Source of the DNA: an uncultured Clostridia bacterium
Lineage (GTDB): Bacteria > Bacillota > Clostridia > Oscillospirales > CAG-272
NCBI GenBank assembly: GCA_947628165.1
Contig: CANQYV010000013.1
Location: forward strand, 1-34,734
Direction: 5' to 3'
DNA: 34,734 nucleotides
A program made the position numbers and the translations under genes. This document shows, in pieces, positions 15,279 to 23,051 of the stretch (positions within the stretch are counted from its first letter, which is position 1; each line of letters opens with the position of its first letter). The notes beneath the pieces were generated by a model, which made no database searches, was not told the DNA's origin, and saw only the letters and a list, made by a program, of their open reading frames with translations.

Positions 15279-17336
15279 ATGAAACGCGGAAGAGGGACGG
15301 ATGAATTCGAGAGGCAGGCAAGGGAGCTTGTCGGAAAAATGACGCTTGCCGAGCGCTGCTCGCAGCTGAAATATGACGCGCCCGCGATAGAGAGGCTCGG
15401 CGTGCCCGCCTACAACTGGTGGTGCGAGGCGCTGCACGGCGTCGCGCGCTCCGGTGTCGCGACGGTGTTCCCGCAGGCGATAGCCTCGGCGGCGTCGTTT
15501 GACGACGCACTGCTTTATAAGATCGGCGGCGCGATATCGGACGAGGCGCGCGCAAAGTACAACGAATACAGGCGCTTCGGCGGCACCGAGATATATCAGG
15601 GGCTGACGTTCTGGTCGCCGAATATCAACATCTTCCGCGACCCGCGCTGGGGGCGCGGTCACGAGACTTACGGCGAGGACCCGTACCTGACGGGCAGGAT
15701 GGGAGCGGCGTTCGTGCGCGGCGTACAGGCGGACGGGAAAAGCAAATACCGCAAGGCGGACGCGACGCTCAAGCATTACGCCGTTCACAGCGGGCCCGAG
15801 TCCCTCCGCCACGGCTTTGACGCGAAGGCGAGCGCGCGCGACATGTACGAGACGTACCTTGAGGCGTTCCGCTACTGCATCGCGCATTCGCATCCCGCCG
15901 CCGTCATGGGCGCGTACAACCGCACGAACGGCGAGCCGTGCTGCGCGTCGCCGACGCTTGTCGGCATGCTCTACGGCGAGCTCGGATTTGACGGATACTA
16001 CCTCTCCGACTGCGGCGCGATAAACGACATAAACGAGCATCATCATGTCACCGACTCGCCGGCGGAGAGCGCGGCGCTCGCGCTGAAAAACGGCTGCGTC
16101 TTAAACTGCGGCTCGGCGTATGCGCATATGCTCGCGGCGCACGAGATGGGGCTCGTCGACGAGGAAACGATAACGGAGGCTGCAGTCCGGCTCTTCACGG
16201 AGAGATTCCGCCTCGGCATGTTCGCCGACGACTGCGAGTATGACAATATAGGATACGACGCCGTCGACAGCAAAAAGCACGCGGCGCTCAACCTGAAGAT
16301 GGCGCGCGAGAGCATAGTGATGCTCAAAAACGACGGCATACTGCCGCTTCATAACACGCGCGGGCTGAAGCTCGCGGTCATAGGTCCCGCCGCCGACGAT
16401 AAGGACACGCTGCTCGGAAATTACAACGGCACGCCGTCTTCATATACGACGATATACGAGGGCATACGCCGCGCGTGCCTCGGGAAGGTGTACTACGCGA
16501 AGGGCTCGGGATACTTCCGCGGGGACGCCGACAATTGGGACGAGCATTTTTTGCGCGAGGCGATGCTCGCCGCCGACAGGGCGGACGTCGTCATAATGTG
16601 CCTCGGTCTCTCCCCCGCATACGAGGGCGAGGAGGGCGGCTTCGGCTACGGAGGCGATAAGGCGGACATCGAGCTGCCGCAGGCGCAGAAAAAGCTGTTC
16701 GACGCCGTCGCCTCGCGCGGCAAACCTATCATATATATAAATGTAAGCGGCAGCGCGCTCGCGATCTGCCGTCAGGATGAGGTCTCCTCCGCCGTGCTCC
16801 AGTTCTTCTACGGAGGTTCGCGCGGAGGTGAGGCTATAGCGGACATCATCTTCGGCAGGGTTTCCCCGTCGGGGAGGCTGCCCGTCACGTTCTACCGCTC
16901 GACGGAGGATCTGCCGCCGTTTGAGGACTACTCGATGGAGGGCAGAACGTACAGATATTACAGAGGCGAGCCGCTCTACCCGTTCGGATACGGACTCTCG
17001 TACACGAAGTTTCTGTATTCGGACCTCAGCGTGAAAAAGAAGCGGCACGGCGCCGACTTTACCGTCAAGGTGAAAAATACCGGGAGCATGGATGGCGCCG
17101 AGGTCGTGATGCTCTATATAAAAGGAAGGGAAGGCGTCAAGAATGAGCCCGTATCGACGCTTGCGGCGTTCCGCCGTGTGGAGCTGCGTCCCGGGGAGGA
17201 AAAAACGGTCGCGCTCGATACCGATATGTACGCTTTTTACCGCTCGGACATGTCTGACGGGGGAAAAAAGCATTTTTATCCGGGCGAATATTCCGTCGTT
17301 TGCGGGCCGACCTCGGCGAAAGTCACGCTTGAATAA
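15279..17336 (+). CDS. Glycoside hydrolase family 3, beta-xylosidase-like (cytoplasmic)
   Basis: Retaining exo-glycosidase of 685 residues without signal peptide, so it acts on imported oligosaccharides. The N-terminal barrel has NWWCEALHGVAR (46-57), SPNINIFRDPRWGRG (113-127), ETYGEDPYL (129-137), KHY (165-167) and the nucleophile region GFDGYYLSDCG with D244. The second domain carries LSPAYEGEEGG (444-454), whose glutamates (449, 451, 452) are candidates for the acid/base. A C-terminal fibronectin III-like domain (about 600-685) completes the usual GH3 layout. This motif set is closest to bacterial beta-xylosidases; arabinofuranosidase or glucosidase activity cannot be excluded. The start at 15279 has GAGGGAG 8 bases upstream. 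It is divergent from the citrate operon and upstream of the ABC importer. Confidence 0.92.
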   Translation: MKRGRGTDEFERQARELVGKMTLAERCSQLKYDAPAIERLGVPAYNWWCEALHGVARSGVATVFPQAIASAASFDDALLYKIGGAISDEARAKYNEYRRFGGTEIYQGLTFWSPNINIFRDPRWGRGHETYGEDPYLTGRMGAAFVRGVQADGKSKYRKADATLKHYAVHSGPESLRHGFDAKASARDMYETYLEAFRYCIAHSHPAAVMGAYNRTNGEPCCASPTLVGMLYGELGFDGYYLSDCGAINDINEHHHVTDSPAESAALALKNGCVLNCGSAYAHMLAAHEMGLVDEETITEAAVRLFTERFRLGMFADDCEYDNIGYDAVDSKKHAALNLKMARESIVMLKNDGILPLHNTRGLKLAVIGPAADDKDTLLGNYNGTPSSYTTIYEGIRRACLGKVYYAKGSGYFRGDADNWDEHFLREAMLAADRADVVIMCLGLSPAYEGEEGGFGYGGDKADIELPQAQKKLFDAVASRGKPIIYINVSGSALAICRQDEVSSAVLQFFYGGSRGGEAIADIIFGRVSPSGRLPVTFYRSTEDLPPFEDYSMEGRTYRYYRGEPLYPFGYGLSYTKFLYSDLSVKKKRHGADFTVKVKNTGSMDGAEVVMLYIKGREGVKNEPVSTLAAFRRVELRPGEEKTVALDTDMYAFYRSDMSDGGKKHFYPGEYSVVCGPTSAKVTLE

Positions 17337-17610
17337 GACCGCGCGCCTGCGTTCTGCATAAAGAAAAGGCAAATCTTTCAAAAAAGTCGGAAAAGGGGTG
17401 CGAAAACGGCTGCCGCGCGCATAATTTGAGGAAAGCGCCCGCTAAGGACGGCTCCCTTTTAACGAAAAGACGCAGAGGCGGGAGCGAACGCGGGACGAGC
17501 CGACGCCGGTCAATTTGCAAACAAATCGAAAAAAATACACAATGAAAGATGGGAATGAGGCGCATTCGTTTGTGAAAATAGTAGTTTTTCGATGAAAAAA
17601 GCGTAAAACC
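17337..17610. other. Non-coding stretch between GH3 gene and importer operon
   Basis: About 270 bases without a credible gene. The first part is GC-rich with scattered short inverted repeats (for example CGGCTC around 17444 and GAGCCG around 17498); the second part is AT-rich. No clear terminator for the GH3 gene was found, so read-through into the importer is possible. Confidence 0.5.
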
Positions 17611-17639
17611 TTGACGGATGAAATTTTGCGTGATATAAT
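17611..17639 (+). promoter_or_regulatory. Strong sigma-A promoter of the importer operon
   Basis: TTGACG (17611-17616), 17-base spacer, perfect TATAAT (17634-17639). Start of transcription is expected near 17646, giving a leader of about 95 bases. Confidence 0.88.
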
Positions 17640-17647
17640 ATGCAAAA

Positions 17648-17688
17648 GTCAGAAGCCGTTTTCTGACCTAAAAAAAGCGCACAGCGCT
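17648..17688 (+). other. Two hairpins at the 5' end of the importer mRNA
   Basis: GTCAGAA / TTCTGAC (17648-17667, 6-base loop) begins within 2-3 bases of the expected transcript end. A smaller AGCGC-ACA-GCGCT hairpin follows at 17676-17688. A 5'-terminal stem can protect an mRNA from decay; no riboswitch family was recognised. Confidence 0.55.
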
Positions 17689-17741
17689 GACTTATGCCGC
17701 ATGAAACACATACGACATAAAGAATAATAAGGAGGAACCTT

Positions 17742-20339
17742 ATGAAAAGAACACTCGCATTCCTTCTCGCGTTCGTGATGGTTGCCATGGCTCTTGTCGG
17801 ATGCAATCCGAAGACGGGCGACGGCACCGAGTCCGGTGATGAGACGGAAAACAACAACCCGGGCGGTCAGCTTCAGATAACGGAGTTTGACCCGAGCAAG
17901 AAGTATACATATAATACTTCTGCTTCGACACTGCCGAGCGGCTGGAACCCTCACACATACCAGACCGCAGACGATGCCGTGTACTTTGACTACACGACGG
18001 ACAGCCTCTACACACTGTTCTACAATGAGCCCAACCATCCGAAGGAAGGCGTTGAGGACTATAACGGTTACGTTATCGTTCCCTCGATGGCGGCTGATTA
18101 CCCCGTAGACGTGACAGAGTCTGTCAAGAAGTCTCATCCTCAGTTCAACATCCCCGAGTCTGCTACGAACGGATACGCGTGGAGCGTCAAGCTTCGCGAC
18201 GACCTCAAGTGGAACGACGGCACGCCGATCACGGCTCAGGACTTTGTTGACTCTTTCGAGAGAGTCCTCCGTGCTCCTCTGATGAACTACCGTGCTCCCG
18301 ACTACTACACCGGTTCTTACGTTGTTGTCAACGCGAAGAACTACGGTCTTGCCGGCTACTATGACTATGACGACAACGGCGCGGCTGAGACGCCTGTAAC
18401 GCTCGACCAGATGGAGAAGGACGAGAACGGCCAGTACACCTACAAGGGCATGCCCGTCTTCATCGGCTCCGGCTACGCCCTTGCTTGGACAGGCGGCGAC
18501 ACGCTTAAGGATCTCTATGACTATTATCTTGAGAACGCGGGCATCGAAATGTTCGACAAGGCGGCTCTCGACAAGCTTCTCGAAGCTACCGACGGCCACG
18601 GCACCGCGATCTGCAACGACGAGAACCTCGACCTTCTGAAGAAGATCATAACCTTCAACCCGAACTGGAACGAGACAGAGGCGGAAGTTATCAACTACCT
18701 CCTCATCGCTAACCATCAGTATGATGAGAACTACTCGTTCGACAACGTCGGTCTCTATGTCAGCGGCGACAACGAGCTCACGTTCGTTTATCCGAACGCG
18801 CTCGACGGCTTCTACCTCATGACATACGGTATGACCACCCAATACCTTGTCAAGACCGATCTCTATGACAAGAACCTCAAGGAAGGCACGTCCGCAGCCG
18901 GCACCGTTTGGACCTCCACATACGGCACGAGCATGGATACCTCGGTCTCCTACGGCCCGTACGTTATGACTGAGTACCAGAACGGCAAGCTCATGCACTT
19001 CTCGAAGAACGAGAACTGGTGGGGCTGGACGAGCGACATCTACACATATGTTGACCCCGAGGACAACAAGACCTACCGCATGTATCAGACGACGGATGTT
19101 GACATCCAGTACGTCAAGGAACCCGCAACGAACAAGCAGATGTTCCTCAACGGTCAGCTCATGACCTACAGCCTCCAGTCCGAGGACTTCGATCAGTACC
19201 GCACGTCCGATTACTACTTCACAACCCCGGCTGAGACGATTTTCTTCCTGCTCTTCAACGGATATGAGAAGGTCATCAACGAGCGCGAGAATGCTGCAGA
19301 CTTCGACAAGAACACGAAGGACCTCCAGACTCAGATGCTCGAGAGCTTCAAGCGCGCTTGCGCAGTCGCTATCGACCGTGACCGTATGGCGGCTACCGTT
19401 TCTCCTCAGAGAACGGGCGGCTATGCGTTCCTTGGTCAGACCTACATTTATGACCCCGAAACGTGCGCTTACTACCGCGACACCGATCAGGCTAAGCAGG
19501 CGCTCGTAGACTTCTACTCGATCAACCTCGCAGATTACGACAACGACCTTGACAAGGCTGTTGACGCTATCACGGGTTATGACCCCGAGACCGCTAAGGT
19601 GAAGTTCCAGGAAGCTTATCAGGAAGCTCTCGCTAAGGAATACATCACCGATGCAGACAACGACGGCAAGTCCGATCAGGTTGTAACGATGGTTTACGCG
19701 ATGAGCGGCGAGGTCAGCGACTTCTATAAGAAGACGTTCGACTTCCTCAACACCTCTCTCAACGATGCCGCGAAGGGCACGGGCTTTGAAGGCAAGATCA
19801 ACATCGAGCCGTCTGCTCCTCTCGGAAACGGCTGGTCCGACGCTATCAGAGACGGTCAGTATGATACGCAGCTCGCAGGCTGGTCCGGCGCTACGCTTGA
19901 CCCGTTCTCCATGGCTGACACTTGGACAGACTCCGCTCGTTCCTACTGGGGCAACTGGTGGAAGGCTGAGACTATTGATCTGACGATCAAGATCGACGGC
20001 AAGGATATCACCATGAGCGTTCGTGACTGGGCCCTCTGCCTCAACGGTACGATGACGACGGTTGACGGTACAGACTATAACTTCGGTTACGGTCAGACGT
20101 CCGTTGAAAACCGCCTCACGATACTCGCCGAGATCGAGAAGGTCATGCTCACGTCTTACAACTGCGTCCCGATCATGCAGGACGGCTCCGGCTACCTGCT
20201 CAGCCAGAAGGCGTTCTATGTCGTCAAGGAGTACACTCCTATGATGGGCCGCGGCGGTATGCAGTACATGAAGTACAACTTCAGCGACGATGAGTGGACT
20301 GAGTATGTCAGCTCTCAGGGCGGCACGCTCAGCTATTGA
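17742..20339 (+). CDS. ABC importer substrate-binding lipoprotein, SBP_bac_5 (oligopeptide/oligosaccharide) family, unusually long
   Basis: Lipid-anchored surface protein that captures the substrate. Signal peptide residues 1-20 with lipobox LVGC (C21), then an acidic linker. Family 5 features: LKWNDGTPITAQDFVDSFERV (W157), YGPYVMTEYQNGKL and KNENWWGW further on, and a second-lobe region around the lysine/aspartate-rich middle. At 865 residues it is far longer than the usual 500-600. Two aspartate-rich loops resemble EF-hand-like calcium loops (D208-E216, and D637-D645 reading DADNDGKSD). Codon use differs from its neighbours, with many GCT and GTT codons, as expected for a very highly expressed gene. 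AAGGAGGAA precedes the ATG. Family 5 proteins bind peptides, nickel or oligosaccharides; the flanking xylan-type glycosidases make sugars possible. Confidence 0.88.
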   Translation: MKRTLAFLLAFVMVAMALVGCNPKTGDGTESGDETENNNPGGQLQITEFDPSKKYTYNTSASTLPSGWNPHTYQTADDAVYFDYTTDSLYTLFYNEPNHPKEGVEDYNGYVIVPSMAADYPVDVTESVKKSHPQFNIPESATNGYAWSVKLRDDLKWNDGTPITAQDFVDSFERVLRAPLMNYRAPDYYTGSYVVVNAKNYGLAGYYDYDDNGAAETPVTLDQMEKDENGQYTYKGMPVFIGSGYALAWTGGDTLKDLYDYYLENAGIEMFDKAALDKLLEATDGHGTAICNDENLDLLKKIITFNPNWNETEAEVINYLLIANHQYDENYSFDNVGLYVSGDNELTFVYPNALDGFYLMTYGMTTQYLVKTDLYDKNLKEGTSAAGTVWTSTYGTSMDTSVSYGPYVMTEYQNGKLMHFSKNENWWGWTSDIYTYVDPEDNKTYRMYQTTDVDIQYVKEPATNKQMFLNGQLMTYSLQSEDFDQYRTSDYYFTTPAETIFFLLFNGYEKVINERENAADFDKNTKDLQTQMLESFKRACAVAIDRDRMAATVSPQRTGGYAFLGQTYIYDPETCAYYRDTDQAKQALVDFYSINLADYDNDLDKAVDAITGYDPETAKVKFQEAYQEALAKEYITDADNDGKSDQVVTMVYAMSGEVSDFYKKTFDFLNTSLNDAAKGTGFEGKINIEPSAPLGNGWSDAIRDGQYDTQLAGWSGATLDPFSMADTWTDSARSYWGNWWKAETIDLTIKIDGKDITMSVRDWALCLNGTMTTVDGTDYNFGYGQTSVENRLTILAEIEKVMLTSYNCVPIMQDGSGYLLSQKAFYVVKEYTPMMGRGGMQYMKYNFSDDEWTEYVSSQGGTLSY

Positions 20340-20381
20340 TCCCGTACCGAAGCAGTACAAAAAAACCGATAAATAAATAAC

Positions 20382-20430
20382 ACAAACGACGGCGGGGGCG
20401 CGCTTTCGCCCCCGCCGCTTCGTTTGTTTT
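20382..20430 (+). terminator. Intercistronic hairpin after the binding-protein gene
   Basis: A 10-bp stem GGCGGGGGCG / CGCCCCCGCC, extended outward by ACAAACGA / TCGTTTGT across a small internal loop, runs into TTTT. No new promoter was found before the permease gene, so it probably ends part of the transcripts and keeps the binding protein in excess over the membrane parts. Confidence 0.75.
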
Positions 20431-20530
20431 ATGCTTTGAGCCCTTCATTGGTGCTCATGCGCCCCGCGGCGTTAGCGGCGAGGCACATGAGAACCTAATG
20501 AAAAACCGCAGAAAAACGGAGGAAACGGCA

Positions 20531-21484
20531 ATGATCAAATATGTTCTCCAAAGGATACTGTACATGTTCATGGTCTTCATGATCATAACGCTCATGTGCT
20601 TTGTCCTTATTCGTATGCTCCCGCCGGCCGTGCTTCCGCCGGACGATCCTCACACATTTCAGATCCTCCGCAGACGTGAAGCCCTCGGATATAATGAGCC
20701 TTATCTCGTGCAGTTCTGGCTCTTTTTAAAGAACATAGTCACCAAATGGGACTGGGGCGTTTCCGAAAAGCTCTTTTTCGGTCAGAACGTCTGGGACATT
20801 TTCGTCGGTAAGCTGCCGGCGACTATGATAGTCAATCTTTACTCCATTATCTGGAGTATCCCCGTAGGCATCGGCCTCGGCGTTTGGGCGGCTCTCAAGA
20901 AGAATACATGGATAGACTATTTCCTTTCGACAGCGACGATGGTGGTAATTTCGGTTCCCTCGTTTGTTTACGCGTTCCTTGTCCAGTACTTATTCTGCTT
21001 TAAACTGCACTGGTTCCCGTTCCTTATGGCGGGCGGAACAAATTACTTCAGCTGGGAAATGCTCGTCAGCATAATTCCCCCTGTACTTTCGCTTTCATTC
21101 GGCGTCATAGCCGGATTCACGCGCACAACGCGCGCGGAGCTCACGGAGGTTCTGACGAGCGAGTTCATGCTGCTTGCGAGAACAAAGGGCTTGACGAGGG
21201 CGCAGGCGACCGTGCGTCACGCGCTCCGCAACTGCTTCGTCGTCATAGTTCCCGGCATATTCGGCGAGTTCATAGGCATTCTCGGCGGCTCGCTCATCAT
21301 TGAGGGCATTTTCGCCGTCCCGGGCGTCGGCAGACTTACGCTCGATGCAATAAACGGCCTTGACTACAATATATTTATGCTGTCCACATGCTTCTACACT
21401 GCCATAGGACTTGCGGCAAGCCTTGTTGTGGACGTAAGCTACGGTTTCATAGACCCGCGCATCCGCATGGGTTCGAAGAAATAA
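20531..21484 (+). CDS. oppB: ABC importer permease, OppB/DppB type
   Basis: First membrane subunit (317 residues), normal length for OppB. An N-terminal helix (about 8-28) is followed by an extracytoplasmic stretch with the family-typical RREALGYNEPYLVQFWLFLKN-like segment. Five further helices follow. The cytoplasmic EAA loop, which docks to the ATPase, reads EFMLLARTKGLTRAQATVRHALRN. The start at 20531 is chosen for its Shine-Dalgarno GGAGGAAAC; an in-frame ATG at 20498 lacks one. The gene is followed 13 bases later by oppC. In contrast to oppC, oppD and oppF it carries no obvious insertion. Confidence 0.92.
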   Translation: MIKYVLQRILYMFMVFMIITLMCFVLIRMLPPAVLPPDDPHTFQILRRREALGYNEPYLVQFWLFLKNIVTKWDWGVSEKLFFGQNVWDIFVGKLPATMIVNLYSIIWSIPVGIGLGVWAALKKNTWIDYFLSTATMVVISVPSFVYAFLVQYLFCFKLHWFPFLMAGGTNYFSWEMLVSIIPPVLSLSFGVIAGFTRTTRAELTEVLTSEFMLLARTKGLTRAQATVRHALRNCFVVIVPGIFGEFIGILGGSLIIEGIFAVPGVGRLTLDAINGLDYNIFMLSTCFYTAIGLAASLVVDVSYGFIDPRIRMGSKK

Positions 21485-21497
21485 GGGGGTGAACGAA

Positions 21498-23051
21498 ATG
21501 ACAGAAAATATTGACAACAAAGATGTTAAAGATGTTCTGAATGAAAAAATACCTGCCGAAAAGTTCGCCTTCGTTCAGGAAAACGAAAACCTCCACGACA
21601 TTGAGCTCCAGACAAAGGCTCGCGGCTTCTTCGCGGACGCTATGATACGCTTCCGCAAGAACAGGTCGTCGGTCATTGCCGCATATATCCTCTTGTTTTT
21701 GATCCTTTATGCAATATTTGCGCCCATGATATCGCAGTATACGATCGACGATAAGGACCCGATGTACGTCAACTATCCGCCGTTTGTGCCGGAGACTGCA
21801 AAGTACGGGTTCATCAACGGCGCAAGAAACATGGACTCTCAGAACGAAAAGTCTATGGACATCTGGTACGGTATCGGCGAGGAGACGGGAATGAACCCCG
21901 TTATCAAAATTCTCGGCACAAAGGAAGTTCAGGAAAAATACCGCGGTCAGTGGAGAACGCGCACGGTGTACAACATCAAAGTCAACATGTACTATGCGCT
22001 CGGAATCGTATACCGCAACTTCAGATACGAGGATTACGAAAAGCTCCAGCAGTGGCAGAATGAAACGGGGATACAGGTCATATATCCGTATGTTGACCCG
22101 CAGGAATACCCCGGCGCCGCGGGTAATCCTAACATCTGGTATCAGGTGGACAACGCAAGCAACGCCAAAAAGGACAAAGACGGCAACTATGTTCCCGCCT
22201 ATATGACAGACGAGAGCAAGGCCGGCGCACCGTATAACTCGATCCGCATAAAGGGTGACGACGGAAGCTGGGTCTATTCCTATGCGAAGTCAGGCTCGGT
22301 GCAGTGCCGCATTTGCTACTATAATTTTTACATTTATCAGAACGGTCATGAGCCCTCGTACCTTATGGGTACAAACGTCATGGGCAACGACCTCTTCAGT
22401 TGTATCGGTCTCGGCGCGCGCTTCTCGCTCATCTTTGCCGTGCTTGTCAGCGCTATCAACCTTTCGATAGGCGCTGTTTACGGTGCAATTCAGGGCTACT
22501 ACGGCGGCGCTATTGACATGACGCTCGACAGGATATCCGATATTCTCTCCGGCGTTCCGTTCGTCGTCGTCACGACGCTGTTCCAGCTCCATCTGGCACA
22601 GAAGGTCGGCGTCATACCGTCGTTCCTGTTTGCCTTCGTGCTGACGGGGTGGATAGGCATGGCGGCTCTGACGAGAAAGCAGTTCTACCGCTTCAAGAGT
22701 CAGGAATTCGTCATGGCTGCGAGAACGCTCGGCGCCTCCGACTGGAGACTGATGTTCAAGCACATCTTCCCGAACGCTATCGGAACTATCATAACGAGCT
22801 GCGCGCTCGTTATCCCCGGAGTCATCGGCTCGGAAACTTCGATGACGTACCTCGGCATAGTTGACCTTTCGACATACGCCGGCACAACGATAGGCACGCT
22901 GCTTTCACAGGGCAACGCCGCCGCAACGTCGGCGCCTCACGCGATACTGTGGCCGAGCGTGTTCCTCGGGCTCCTCATGATCTGCTTCAACCTGTTCGGA
23001 AACGGTCTGCGCGACGCCTTCAACCCGACGACGAGAGGAGTTGACGACTGA
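21498..23051 (+). CDS. oppC: ABC importer permease, OppC/DppC type, with large extracytoplasmic insertion
   Basis: Second membrane subunit. Residues about 55-78 form the first helix. The OppC signature normally soon after it, HxLGTDxxGRDxxS, appears only at about 288-302 as YLMGTNVMGNDLFSC, then LGARFSLIF and the remaining five helices. The EAA loop is QEFVMAARTLGASDWRLMFKHIFP (402-425). The protein has 517 residues against about 300 for typical OppC; roughly 205 residues (80-285), rich in Tyr, Trp, Asn and Asp, lie outside the membrane. This ectodomain could contact the large binding protein. The start is ATG 21498 with GGGGGTG 6 bases upstream; a GTG at 21489 is part of that Shine-Dalgarno sequence. 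It overlaps the next gene by one base (TGATG). Confidence 0.88.
   Translation: MTENIDNKDVKDVLNEKIPAEKFAFVQENENLHDIELQTKARGFFADAMIRFRKNRSSVIAAYILLFLILYAIFAPMISQYTIDDKDPMYVNYPPFVPETAKYGFINGARNMDSQNEKSMDIWYGIGEETGMNPVIKILGTKEVQEKYRGQWRTRTVYNIKVNMYYALGIVYRNFRYEDYEKLQQWQNETGIQVIYPYVDPQEYPGAAGNPNIWYQVDNASNAKKDKDGNYVPAYMTDESKAGAPYNSIRIKGDDGSWVYSYAKSGSVQCRICYYNFYIYQNGHEPSYLMGTNVMGNDLFSCIGLGARFSLIFAVLVSAINLSIGAVYGAIQGYYGGAIDMTLDRISDILSGVPFVVVTTLFQLHLAQKVGVIPSFLFAFVLTGWIGMAALTRKQFYRFKSQEFVMAARTLGASDWRLMFKHIFPNAIGTIITSCALVIPGVIGSETSMTYLGIVDLSTYAGTTIGTLLSQGNAAATSAPHAILWPSVFLGLLMICFNLFGNGLRDAFNPTTRGVDD

Noticed and set aside
17649-20360. Open frame of about 900 codons on the minus strand across the binding-protein gene
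   Set aside because: The plus-strand protein has a signal peptide, family motifs, promoter and ribosome binding site. The antisense frame stays open because the gene's codon use avoids TTA, CTA and TCA; its protein has no recognisable features.
20498-20530. Earlier ATG for oppB
   Set aside because: No Shine-Dalgarno before it, while GGAGGAAAC stands correctly before 20531.
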